From assembly GCF_000419525.1 (NCBI RefSeq), contig NZ_ATTE01000001.1, forward strand, positions 2,278,655 to 2,342,654: a stretch of DNA of 64,000 bases, written 5' to 3'. A program made the position numbers and the translations under genes. Each line of letters opens with the position of its first letter. Position 1 is the stretch's first letter. The stretch comes from Leucothrix mucor DSM 2157 (GTDB lineage: Bacteria > Pseudomonadota > Gammaproteobacteria > Thiotrichales > Thiotrichaceae). The notes under the pieces were generated by a model. It saw only the letters and a program-made list of their open reading frames with translations, did no database searches and had not been told where the DNA came from. Positions 8,120 to 17,800 of this stretch are shown here, piece after piece.

Positions 8120-10450
8120 TCAGTCAAGGCTGTCCACAATTTCAGCCATTATCGGAAACAACAGGCGTGCTGCAATCAAATTTTCTGCCAGCCCCGCTTC
8201 ATCGGCGATCGGGCTGCCAACAAACACACTGACACTGTAGCGTTGACCACGAATAATGACACTCGCCAGCAACCACTGATCCCGAAGGACCTGTTGCTTA
8301 GTGTAGCTCTGACCGGATTTGGTTAATAAAAACTTTGCATTCGTTAGGCGACTGAATAGATGCAGGGCACCATTCGGTGGGGTTGTCTCAAATTGCAGCA
8401 ATTTACGTAACGTAGCCTTGGCATTCGCCGTGCGCAAATAGTTACCAACAATCGTAATTTGAGAAGGACTTTTACCAAAATCTAAGTAGCGACGACTTTC
8501 ACCCAAATCATTAATCAGGAACTGAGAAATACTCTGAATCGCCTGCGCCTCACCGGTGCCATACAGCATTTCACTGATCTGATGAATTACATCCAGCATA
8601 TTCAATGGCGTGGATTGCATGACGCCGTAGCTCATTTCATAAGCCAACTGTTCAGCATGTGTGGCTTTACCCTGACGGCTTCTCAAATCCTTAATATCAA
8701 ACTGCTGATACAAAGTTTGTAATTGCTCAGGAGTCGCATATTTGCGTAGCGCATAAAACAATGGCAAGGAAGCACGCGCCTGTATGGATTCTTGAAAACT
8801 TAAGGAGTGACCGGGTTCATCCAACGTCTCGCAGTTCACAATGCCGGAAGGAAAGTCTTTTACTGAACTTGGCAAGTTGCGGTAGGTCTGGTTACAAAAG
8901 CGAGTCTCCGGCAGATTATTTCCGCGTGAGGCGAGTAACACCGCCGCAGGCAAACTCGATAGCGCACCGGTTGCTCGGTCTTCAATCTCGCCACGGCTAA
9001 AATAGCGCACCAAGCGCCCTTCGGCATTGGCCACCATGATTTGAATTTGTGCGCCACCCGCTTCAGGCTCTGGCCCCAAGCTGCGCTTTAATCCGCAGTC
9101 ACCACAAGTCCGCTCAGTTTCTTTTAGGCGCGCCAGAATGCCTTTTTCAAAATTCATATTTTCAATAACCGGCAAACTGACCTGCACATCACTGATGATC
9201 TGGTCGGCTTGGGTTAATTGATATTCGCGATTTAAGCGCTCTGAGACTAGACTTGAGAATTCACTTAATACCGCTGCACCGCGCTTTAGCAAATGAGGCT
9301 GCGCTAAAGCCGCTTCCGGGCTTAGATTCTCTGCATTGGCAGTGGTAATCACACGGGAGCCTTTAAGCGAGGTCAAATCACGCTGAATTTCATTGGCTAA
9401 TGCCGGCTGCTGCTGGCCATATAAACGATTGGATATTTCACCCGCTAGTTCAAGCAAGGCGGACCAATCACTGATTTCTAATAAAGGCTGCTTGGCTAAT
9501 TGTGCAACGGCGAATAACGCCTGCTCTGCATTGCTTAGCTGCTCAGGTCGCTTTGAAAACACGGTTTCTGACGCTGCCCGCAAACCCCGAACATCATCGC
9601 CATAGCCTTGCAAAGTGCCATGAATTGCCGTCCAGCGTTTCAGCTCCGCACCATTATTAGCCGCCAGATACGGGAAAGTATGCTTAGCAAATCGAATCGA
9701 TGATAGCGCCTCACACAAACGGTCAAATACGCCTAAGCAGGTACTTGGCTGCCCTTTTAAATTCTGCGAGAGATTAACGATTAAGTTTTTAGCGTTGGAA
9801 GTACTCCACGGGTTTAGCGCCTGAATTAATTGTGCAGCAGCAATGCCTTTGTAGTTAGTTTTACGACGTAACAATAAATCCGTCACGCCAGTATCCTGAT
9901 AATTCAGCTCTAACTGACGCCCTGTGCTGTAATCAAGAATATCCCAATACACCGGCGACACAATTTCCGCATACAAACCACCAACTCGCGACTCACCCAC
10001 TTGCTGAGGATTCGCCATAGCACCGATTAGGCTACCTTCCTGCCCCAATAATGCCGTTGCAGTTAGGTGCTGATGTTGCACGCGATATTCGGCCAACACT
10101 TCAGGATCAGGCTCGCCAGATAAGTAGCCATACAAGCCCGCCACACTCAGGATTGCCAGCACAAACACCAGCTTGACGCCACTGAGCACAAACTCCGGCA
10201 CACTGCGGGTGTTAAAGAAAAACAACCAGCGGCACACTTGCCAGATGCTCAACACCACCGCTTCAATCAGCGCCAGCACAATACTCAAAGGGTAGCGCCA
10301 ATCGCTTAAAGGCAGCTTAGCCGCACGCTCACCAGTATTACCAAAGCCACCTTGAAAGGTATTGCTGGCAAAAATCCGCAGCGCATGAATCCGTACCCAA
10401 TTGAACGCTTCTCTGATTAGCCAGATTAGCTTAATTACTGCTAAGTACAC
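8120..10450 (-). CDS. Divergent class A PBP-like protein, probable pseudoenzyme
   Basis: The 776-residue protein has membrane segments near residues 55-79 and 90-110. A GT51-like part follows, where KRWTAIHGTLQGYG...SKRPEQLSNAEQALFAVAQL (residues 271-318) mirrors the conserved end of glycosyltransferase domains. The transpeptidase-like part has a strand near 468-486, SSLP at 498-501 where SxxK is expected, YEMSYGVMQSTPLNML at 604-619, and KSG at 711-713 followed by RDQWLLASV. The catalytic glutamate region (EDxxF) is replaced by SPVYW, and the SxxK lysine appears to be proline. It therefore looks like a class A PBP fold without either activity. It starts at GTG (10450) inside the upstream gene (20-base overlap). 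The alignment was made by eye. Confidence 0.72.
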   Translation of the reverse strand: MYLAVIKLIWLIREAFNWVRIHALRIFASNTFQGGFGNTGERAAKLPLSDWRYPLSIVLALIEAVVLSIWQVCRWLFFFNTRSVPEFVLSGVKLVFVLAILSVAGLYGYLSGEPDPEVLAEYRVQHQHLTATALLGQEGSLIGAMANPQQVGESRVGGLYAEIVSPVYWDILDYSTGRQLELNYQDTGVTDLLLRRKTNYKGIAAAQLIQALNPWSTSNAKNLIVNLSQNLKGQPSTCLGVFDRLCEALSSIRFAKHTFPYLAANNGAELKRWTAIHGTLQGYGDDVRGLRAASETVFSKRPEQLSNAEQALFAVAQLAKQPLLEISDWSALLELAGEISNRLYGQQQPALANEIQRDLTSLKGSRVITTANAENLSPEAALAQPHLLKRGAAVLSEFSSLVSERLNREYQLTQADQIISDVQVSLPVIENMNFEKGILARLKETERTCGDCGLKRSLGPEPEAGGAQIQIMVANAEGRLVRYFSRGEIEDRATGALSSLPAAVLLASRGNNLPETRFCNQTYRNLPSSVKDFPSGIVNCETLDEPGHSLSFQESIQARASLPLFYALRKYATPEQLQTLYQQFDIKDLRSRQGKATHAEQLAYEMSYGVMQSTPLNMLDVIHQISEMLYGTGEAQAIQSISQFLINDLGESRRYLDFGKSPSQITIVGNYLRTANAKATLRKLLQFETTPPNGALHLFSRLTNAKFLLTKSGQSYTKQQVLRDQWLLASVIIRGQRYSVSVFVGSPIADEAGLAENLIAARLLFPIMAEIVDSLD

Positions 10451-12017
10451 GATCGCTTTCCGCCGCTTGAGCTGCTCGTTTTAGTCGGTTTTGCTGTGCC
10501 ACACTCAAAGATTGTTTTAACTCATCCCACTGCGTCGCACTCATGCGATACACATTGAAGGTCATAAACTCAGAGTCATCGCCAAAAATATCAAATAACT
10601 CATCGCGCACACTGCGTGGAATCCAGCTATAAGGCACTTGTCGCAACATAGCCGGACGAATCCGCTCGCTGGCCAATATCTCAAACAGCTCCAGCATTTC
10701 ACTGGCAATCCGATTGCCATGAATTGGCGAGCTTGGAATCATAAAAAAGTGCTGCCCCAAGCTGTTGTATAAATAGGGCTGAATATTGCTGGATAGGTAT
10801 TTAATATCGCTGATATTACCCAGTTTATCGACATCTTCAGCGCTAAAGTATTCACCCTCAAACCGAGGACTCAACCAGTTACGACGTCGCGAAATATAAC
10901 CATCCGCCAAGCCCACAATCAGCAACACAAAGTCAACCAACGCTCCTAATAACAAAGGAACATAGTCATCGCGCTGCGTAGAGTCTTTACCCTGCTCCAT
11001 TAATGGCGTCAGGTCGTCACCCCGCCACCAAGCCTGCGCCAAGCTCGGAATCGAACGGATAACATCCATCGCACGATTCAAGACATTACGCTGATCATAA
11101 GGGTTGAATAGCTCCACATCATCCAGACTTGGTAAGTTCTGAATGCTATTGAGCATGGCATTACCATTTAAGCTAATCGTGTTATCCGGGCACGCAATAT
11201 AGCCGGTTGCGGTTGGTACAATTCTTAAACGCTTGTCATCCACACGCTGCTCGATAATCCGTGAAGACTCCTGAAGTACTGGCGCGCTGCGGCTGGTGTT
11301 CACCTCATGAATAATGCTGTTCACCTGACTTTGCAGCGAGGCAACATCCTGCGTATCCGGACGATAGCTATCAATAAAGCCCTGCAGTCGAGTGATGTCG
11401 CCTTTCACTTTAACGCCCAAGGGCTGAATGCTATTAGCAATGGCGGCAAACACTTCCGCTTCATTGTTTCTGAAGGTTCTGCGTGGTCCCTTACCCGGCA
11501 CGGAGCCATCACCACACGTACCACCAAACGATTCTTCTTCGCGAGAACGGCGCTCGGAGTATAGCTTTAACTGATTACTACCGCGCTCCACTGCTTCAAA
11601 GGCTAACAGATAGTTTTGCGCACCTTCACGCACTTCATTGAGCTGTGCGGTAAAGTTCTCTTTCGCAAAGCCCTCGGCCCGTAGCATTTTGTAGTAGAAG
11701 CCATAACTGAAAAACACACTGATACACATCGTCAGCAGATACAGCGGCAACCAGCGTACTTTGGCCATCCAACGGCGTGACAATGCCATTTTGCGCAGCG
11801 CGTAAACCAGCACTAGCTGAATACAAAACACCACCAAGCCCAGCACGGTGAGGCTGATCCAGGACGCCTCTTCCGGCGTGGTAAAGGAGAACCGTACCAA
11901 ACCATCGTAGCTGGTATAAAACGATATCACCGATAACAAAATAATAAGAACCACCGGAGTGGTTCTCGCATTTGTAAAAAAGCCGTAAATCAGGCCGGGG
12001 GAATTGGAGCTTGCCAT
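10431..12017 (-). CDS. Four-TM membrane protein of unknown family
   Basis: I do not recognise the family. From the ATG at 12017 the protein has 528 residues: three N-terminal membrane helices (about residues 22-40, 54-75 and 90-110), a probable periplasmic region of roughly 240 residues and a fourth helix (about 353-375). A cytoplasmic tail of about 150 residues begins GYISRRRNW. The loop has only two cysteines (GTCGDG and IACPDN), which could form a disulfide. The longer frame from GTG at 12044 is less likely because the AAGGA ribosome site fits ATG 12017. It is first in the envelope cluster and overlaps the PBP-like gene by 20 bases, implying coupled translation. Confidence 0.75.
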   Translation of the reverse strand: MASSNSPGLIYGFFTNARTTPVVLIILLSVISFYTSYDGLVRFSFTTPEEASWISLTVLGLVVFCIQLVLVYALRKMALSRRWMAKVRWLPLYLLTMCISVFFSYGFYYKMLRAEGFAKENFTAQLNEVREGAQNYLLAFEAVERGSNQLKLYSERRSREEESFGGTCGDGSVPGKGPRRTFRNNEAEVFAAIANSIQPLGVKVKGDITRLQGFIDSYRPDTQDVASLQSQVNSIIHEVNTSRSAPVLQESSRIIEQRVDDKRLRIVPTATGYIACPDNTISLNGNAMLNSIQNLPSLDDVELFNPYDQRNVLNRAMDVIRSIPSLAQAWWRGDDLTPLMEQGKDSTQRDDYVPLLLGALVDFVLLIVGLADGYISRRRNWLSPRFEGEYFSAEDVDKLGNISDIKYLSSNIQPYLYNSLGQHFFMIPSSPIHGNRIASEMLELFEILASERIRPAMLRQVPYSWIPRSVRDELFDIFGDDSEFMTFNVYRMSATQWDELKQSLSVAQQNRLKRAAQAAESDRVLSSN

Positions 12018-12079
12018 GTTTTCCTTGCGCCACATGGCGCTCACACTGCTTTATTGGGTCGGGATGTATTCGCCTGACA

Positions 12080-13114
12080 TCAGGGACAGGGGTTACTAAT
12101 TTCCTGATGTATTTCCTGAATACCAGCCATCAGCTCATCACTTAGCGTAATGCTGTGAGTTTCAATATTTTCTTTCAGTTGTTCCATGGTTGTGGCACCG
12201 ATAATGTTTGCGGTCACAAACGGACGGGTATTCACAAAGGCCAATGCCAACTGAGTCGGGGTTAAGCCATGCGCCTTTGCCAGCTCGATGTATTTACCGG
12301 CTGCGGCCATCCCCTGATCATTCTGATAACGGGTGAAATAGTCTTTCCAGATTGTGACACGGCCTTCTGCTGGCCAAGCACCCTGATGGTATTTACCCGT
12401 CAACATACCAAAACCTAATGGCGAGTACGCCAACAATCCTGCTTTCTCACGGTGCGAGACTTCCGCCATCCCAATTTCATAGCTGCGGTTTAATAAGCTG
12501 TACGGGTTTTGCACAGAAACAACCCGCGCCAGATTTTGCGCCTCAGCATATTGCAGGTAACGCATTGTGCCCCAAGCCGATTCATTGGAGATACCAATTT
12601 CGCGAATCTTACCTTCAGCCACTAAGTCTGTCAGCACCCGAAGGGTTTCTAAAATGGTATCGTCTTCGGCTTCTGCCTGTGCTTCATAGCCCAAACGGCC
12701 GAAGAAATTACTGTTACGCGCAGGCCAATGAACTTGGTACAAATCTAAATAATCGGTTTTCAGTCGCTGAAGACTACCTTCAAGTGCTTCAGTAATGTGT
12801 TTGCGGTTTAGTTGAGAACCACCACGCACATGTTCAACGCCAGGGCCTGCCACTTTTGAGGCCAGTACGATTTTATCACGATCGGCGCGCCCTGCCAGCC
12901 AACTACCGATGTATTTCTCGGTTAAGCCCTGAGTCTCAGCTCTCTGAGGAATTGCATACATTTCAGCCGTATCAATAAAATTAACCCCGTTATCCAGTGC
13001 AAAATCCAGCTGTTCGTGAGCGTCTTGTTCGGTGTTCTGCTCACCATAGGTCATGGTGCCTAAACAGATCACGCTCACATCAATATCGGTGTTACCCAGC
13101 TTTCTGTATTCCAT
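12080..13114 (-). CDS. Aldo/keto reductase, Tas-like
   Basis: The 344-residue protein closely follows E. coli Tas: MEYRKLGNTDIDVSVICLGT, TMTYGEQNTEQDAHEQLDFA, DTAEMYAIPQRAETQGLTE, DYLDLYQVHWPARN and QNPYSLLNRSYE. These include the catalytic D, Y, K and H set of NADPH-dependent aldo/keto reductases. It reduces aldehydes or ketones in the cytosol, and the physiological substrate is unknown. It lies 87 bases after recD and 62 bases before the envelope cluster on the same strand, so it could be cotranscribed with either, but no functional link is evident. Confidence 0.9.
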   Translation of the reverse strand: MEYRKLGNTDIDVSVICLGTMTYGEQNTEQDAHEQLDFALDNGVNFIDTAEMYAIPQRAETQGLTEKYIGSWLAGRADRDKIVLASKVAGPGVEHVRGGSQLNRKHITEALEGSLQRLKTDYLDLYQVHWPARNSNFFGRLGYEAQAEAEDDTILETLRVLTDLVAEGKIREIGISNESAWGTMRYLQYAEAQNLARVVSVQNPYSLLNRSYEIGMAEVSHREKAGLLAYSPLGFGMLTGKYHQGAWPAEGRVTIWKDYFTRYQNDQGMAAAGKYIELAKAHGLTPTQLALAFVNTRPFVTANIIGATTMEQLKENIETHSITLSDELMAGIQEIHQEISNPCP

Positions 13115-13201
13115 TCAAAAATCCTGTGTTTTTTCGGCCCGCACAATATAACTGCTGGCGTGTGAATGTCAAAATTAAGGATGCGTTACAGGCTGTTAAT
13201 C

Positions 13202-14854
13202 TTAACGCGCTGATAGTTTTTCACGCAAACCACTGTGACGTTGGACCCGCTGCTTAACCGTATAGTTGAATACCGGCTGAGTCGCAGCGATATCAACCTG
13301 CGTTTTGGCTCGGGTAATCGCAGTGTATAATAGTTCACCAGACAATAAGGGATTAATCTGCTCTGGTAAGACAATCATCACATGCGGAAATTCCGAGCCC
13401 TGACTCTTGTGGATGGTCATGGCATACACGGTTTCATGCTCTGGCAAACGCCCCGGCATCACCGCACGATGCGAACCATCGCTTTGCTCAAACCAGACTT
13501 GTAATTGTTGCACACCCTGATCATAAAGACATAAGCCAATATCGCCATTAAATAATCCTAATGAGGGGTCATTACGGGTAATCATCACCGGACGACCATG
13601 ATACCAATGGCGGTAAGTATCCAGCCCTTTAGCCACTAGCCGTTTTTCTAGCTCATGGTTCAGCCCTTCAACCCCATGCGGGCCCTGTCGAACAGCGGCT
13701 AAAACCTGAAAGGCGTGGAATGACTCAAAGGCTTGGGCCACTGAAACCGACCCAGCTGTACTGCGGTAGGCTCGAACCTGTTTAATATATCCGGAGTAAT
13801 GCGCCAGCATATGGCTAACAACGCCTTGAGTGACCACATTGACTTCGGGTTTGGATTCATCCTGTAATAACTGCCACGCCTGATTCGCTTCTCGGGCATT
13901 CACCGCTAGCGCTAACTCTTTAATCGGGCCATCGAAACGGTAAGTCTTTTTGAGTTGCAAGGTGTGCTCGGGGAGACTCGCGCAAAGATCGCTGAGCACA
14001 GCACCAGACTCTACTGACGCTAGCTGATCCTGATCACCGAGGAGAATTAATCGCGCATTTGGGCTAATGGCATCGATCAGTTTGCCCATTAGCGCCAAAT
14101 CGATCATTGAGGCTTCGTCCACCACCAAGCAATCAAATGGCAATGGGTGTTTGGCATTGTGCCTAAAATGAATAGATTGGTTAATCGGGCCAAGTAAGCG
14201 ATGCAAAGTACTAACCGTTTCCGGAATAGAATCTTTCAGCTCAGGGCTAATCGGTAAGCTTTGTTTGCCGCCAATGAGTGACTGCTGCAAGCGCATCGCT
14301 GCCTTACCTGTAGGAGCGGCTAATGCAATGGATAATTCACCCTGATGCAGCTCCTGCAATAAGGCTAAAATTCTGAGTACAGTGGTTGTTTTTCCCGTTC
14401 CGGGGCCACCGGTGATCATACTAAAAGTTTGCTGAGCGGCTTTTGCGGCGGCCTCACGTTGCCAATCGGTTTCAGTACTGCCAGCTTCTGGTGGGAAATA
14501 TTTATCCAGCAACTCATCAAGCTGAGGAGGTGCTGTCGCTGCTCCCATACGTGGAAAAATACTGCTGACTAAGCGAGATTCATAACGCCAATATCGTTGC
14601 AAATATAAACGCGTCTCTTCTAATACCAAAGGCGTATTTTCATGACCTGCCGATACTAATGGTGAGGTATTTAATAAGGCCTGCTGCTCCGTATTAACAT
14701 GCAAACAACTGTGGCCTGCTTGCTGCGCGGCGGATAAATCCAGCACTAGCTGTTTAAATTGCGCCTTGGCTTCGTCTTCTAAACCACAACGTAGACTCAA
14801 AAAATCGGCCAATGCCACATCTAAGCGGGAATAGCTATTAGTTGACTGACTCAT
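13202..14854 (-). CDS. recD: Exodeoxyribonuclease V subunit alpha (RecD)
   Basis: This is the 5'-3' helicase subunit of RecBCD, which unwinds and degrades double-strand ends and loads RecA. The 550-residue protein has Walker A as TGGPGTGKTTTVLRIL, the DEAS-type Walker B (LVVDEASMIDLALM), the GDQDQL motif and the C-terminal helicase motif AMTIHKSQGSEFPHVMI. It is slightly shorter than E. coli RecD (608). Its ATG overlaps the recB stop by four bases, so translation is coupled. recC lies about 9 kb away rather than beside it. Confidence 0.96.
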   Translation of the reverse strand: MSQSTNSYSRLDVALADFLSLRCGLEDEAKAQFKQLVLDLSAAQQAGHSCLHVNTEQQALLNTSPLVSAGHENTPLVLEETRLYLQRYWRYESRLVSSIFPRMGAATAPPQLDELLDKYFPPEAGSTETDWQREAAAKAAQQTFSMITGGPGTGKTTTVLRILALLQELHQGELSIALAAPTGKAAMRLQQSLIGGKQSLPISPELKDSIPETVSTLHRLLGPINQSIHFRHNAKHPLPFDCLVVDEASMIDLALMGKLIDAISPNARLILLGDQDQLASVESGAVLSDLCASLPEHTLQLKKTYRFDGPIKELALAVNAREANQAWQLLQDESKPEVNVVTQGVVSHMLAHYSGYIKQVRAYRSTAGSVSVAQAFESFHAFQVLAAVRQGPHGVEGLNHELEKRLVAKGLDTYRHWYHGRPVMITRNDPSLGLFNGDIGLCLYDQGVQQLQVWFEQSDGSHRAVMPGRLPEHETVYAMTIHKSQGSEFPHVMIVLPEQINPLLSGELLYTAITRAKTQVDIAATQPVFNYTVKQRVQRHSGLREKLSAR

Positions 14855-17800
14855 GCTGCCATCCCCCTCAGCACATCACTGATCGCTTCGATAAGCTCCA
14901 GCTCGGGCTTATCAACAAATACACCCTGCATCGGTTCGGCGGCATCCATACCACGAAGGAATAAATAGCGTACCCCGCCAAAATGCAGATCATAATCATA
15001 ATCCGGCAAGCGTTGTTGCAAATAATGATGCAGCACCACCGAATACAGAAAATACTGTAAGCCGTAATTGTGCTCACGCATGGCGCTCTCCAAGCTTTCC
15101 GCATCATAATCCGGCAAGCTATTGGACTTATAATCCATCACATAATAGCGGCCTTGGTACTCGCAGATAAGATCGATAAAACCGGTCAGTTGGCCACTTA
15201 AAGTACGAGCGGATAGCGGCTGACAGGTTGCCTGCCCTGCCAATAACTGATTCAGGCTCTGGGTTTGCAAATCATTCATTGTGAAGTAAAACGGCATTTC
15301 TTTCAGGCAAGCTTTATCGTCTAAATTGGCTAGGTAGAATTCGCTATCATCAGCGTCGAGTGGCGCGGCTACTGAGCTAGCCAGTAAACTATCCAGCGCC
15401 TCATAGCCTTCTTCCTCCAGCACTAAACCATATCGCAAGCAGCTACGCTCTCTTGATTTAACATAACTTTCATACTCTGGAAGCTTAACGGTCTCCGGCG
15501 TTAGTTTAGCCAACCATTTGAAACTGTGGTTTTCTAGTAAATCGTGCAGCACGTTACCAGTGTGCGCGCCTTTAGGTAATACCTCGGCTGCGACTTCGGC
15601 CACAAGCACCGGCACTTCAGCAGGTTCCTGAGATTTATCTTGCGGTAATTCCAAAGCATGTTGCTGATGGCTAAGATATGCCAAAGCCGAGTAGCTACTC
15701 ATTTGCCAACGCTGTTTAATGGGCTGCAACAGTGTACGAGCCGATAAAATCTCCGTAGAAACAGCCTGAGTGATGGCTTGCTGTGGCTCTACAATTGCCG
15801 GAATTTCAGTAAACTCAAACCCTGTATCGCTATTAGCCAGCGCCTGTAATTTTTGTGGCCAGTCTTCACCCGCATAGCCTTTTAATAAATAAGCAAAAGC
15901 TGAGCTATTATCCTGAGATTTAGTGCGCACAGTGGCCCATGGCGCATAGCAGCGATACGCCGCGCGGGTGACTGCAACATATAATAAGCGCAGATCTTCA
16001 GCGTCCTGCTCAAACAGCGATTGTTCAAAACGCTCTGTTTGCTTGCTGCTGCCAAGGTCGGCGATCAATGAGTCACCTTCATGACAAATCACCACCTTAT
16101 CGCCAGATGGCGCGGACATGGTGCGCTTGCTACTCCATAGCTCCGGACAAAACACCACCGGATACTCCAATCCTTTAGAGCTGTGAATGGTGACAATATT
16201 GACGGCGGCTTCATCCTGCTCCAAACGCAGCTCTTTGCCCTCGCCTTGCAGCCTTTCGCTAATCGCTTTGCTCAGCCATTCCAGCGTTTTATGGCTATCT
16301 AAGCGCTCATCCTGAACCGCTTGCTGCAATATTTCTAATAAGTGGTTGAGGTTAGTAATGCGTCGTTCGGCTTGTAGCTGCTGAGCCAATTGCTGCGGTA
16401 TCTGGTATTGATCCAACAGGCTGCGCATCATCGCCATTAGCCCACGCTCCAGCCAGCGCTGCTGAAACTGCTGAAAGTCGCTAACGTATTGTTGCAGCTT
16501 GTGATCATCACGAGCCAAGGCATCAAACGCCTGCCCATCCAAGCCAAACCACGGCAACGCCAACGCTTGGCGCACCCGACTAATATTGCCTGGTTGAATT
16601 AATGCGGTTAACAGTTGCTGTAAATGCAGCGCTTCTTCACTTTCAAATACCGACTGCTTGCTATTAATGACCGCCGCAATGCCCGCTTGCTGAAGGGCAG
16701 ACTGATAGTTTGCCGCTTCCTCATTCCCGCGTACTAGAATCGCAATATCCTGCGCGCGCATGGCACGTGAATCTTCCAGCGATTTACCAAGCCGAGCGCC
16801 ACTACCTTCTGCTAGCAATGCAACAATTTCATTAACCACTGACACCCGCAGCACTTGGCGCGCCACGCCACTACCCCAATAGCCTTCGGCAGACTCAGGA
16901 TTAACTTCCAAACACCACAGCACCATGGCTTGCGCGGGCTGATCGTTCCACCAAAAGCCATCGTCAGTCTTACCGGCTTTTACTGAATAATAGGGAATCT
17001 CTTTGAGTAAAAATGGATTTTCAGCTGCATCAAATAAGCGATTGACCGAATTGACCAACGCCGGATGCGAGCGGAAGTTAGTATCCAAGGTATAAGAACG
17101 ATGAGCCGCTCGCTTGGCTTCTAAATAAGAATAAATATCCGCCCCACGAAATTTATAAATCGCCTGCTTGGGATCGCCAATCAGATAGAGGAAATGATGC
17201 TCGGTGTTATAAACCGAGGAAAAGATATTCCACTGCTGCTGGTCGGTATCCTGAAACTCATCAATCAACGCAACTTTAAATTTCCGCTGTAGCGCTGATT
17301 GCAATAAGGCACCGCCCTCACCTTGCAGCACTTGCGATAAGCGCGTAATCAGATCATTAAACGATAAAACATTTAAGGTGGATTGACTGTGTTGCAGGTG
17401 CTCGCTCAGATACTCCAGCAGCCCCAAGCGAAAAGCCAACCCCGATTGCTCAAGATTAATTAGCAGGCTATCCAGCGCATCGGTTTGAGTAATGCCATAG
17501 TCAGATAAGAACGTGCGTTTGCGATCTTCAGCCGCCAGCAATTTCGTTTTGCGAAATTTATTACCGTTTAGCGCATCGCTAAACAAGCTGTCATAACGCA
17601 GTGCGCTTAGACTAGTGACGGGGATGGCAGAGTCAGGGTGATCTAGCCAATGCTCAATAGCAGCATTCAGCTCTGGGAATTTCTCCACAAAAGCCGGTTT
17701 AAAATTGGCAGGGTGCTCAGCTAATGCGGTAGCCAATGGCGTTAATAACACCCGCTTTAGATCTTTCAGCTGCTCGCTGGCCGTCTCAACCTGCCGTAAA

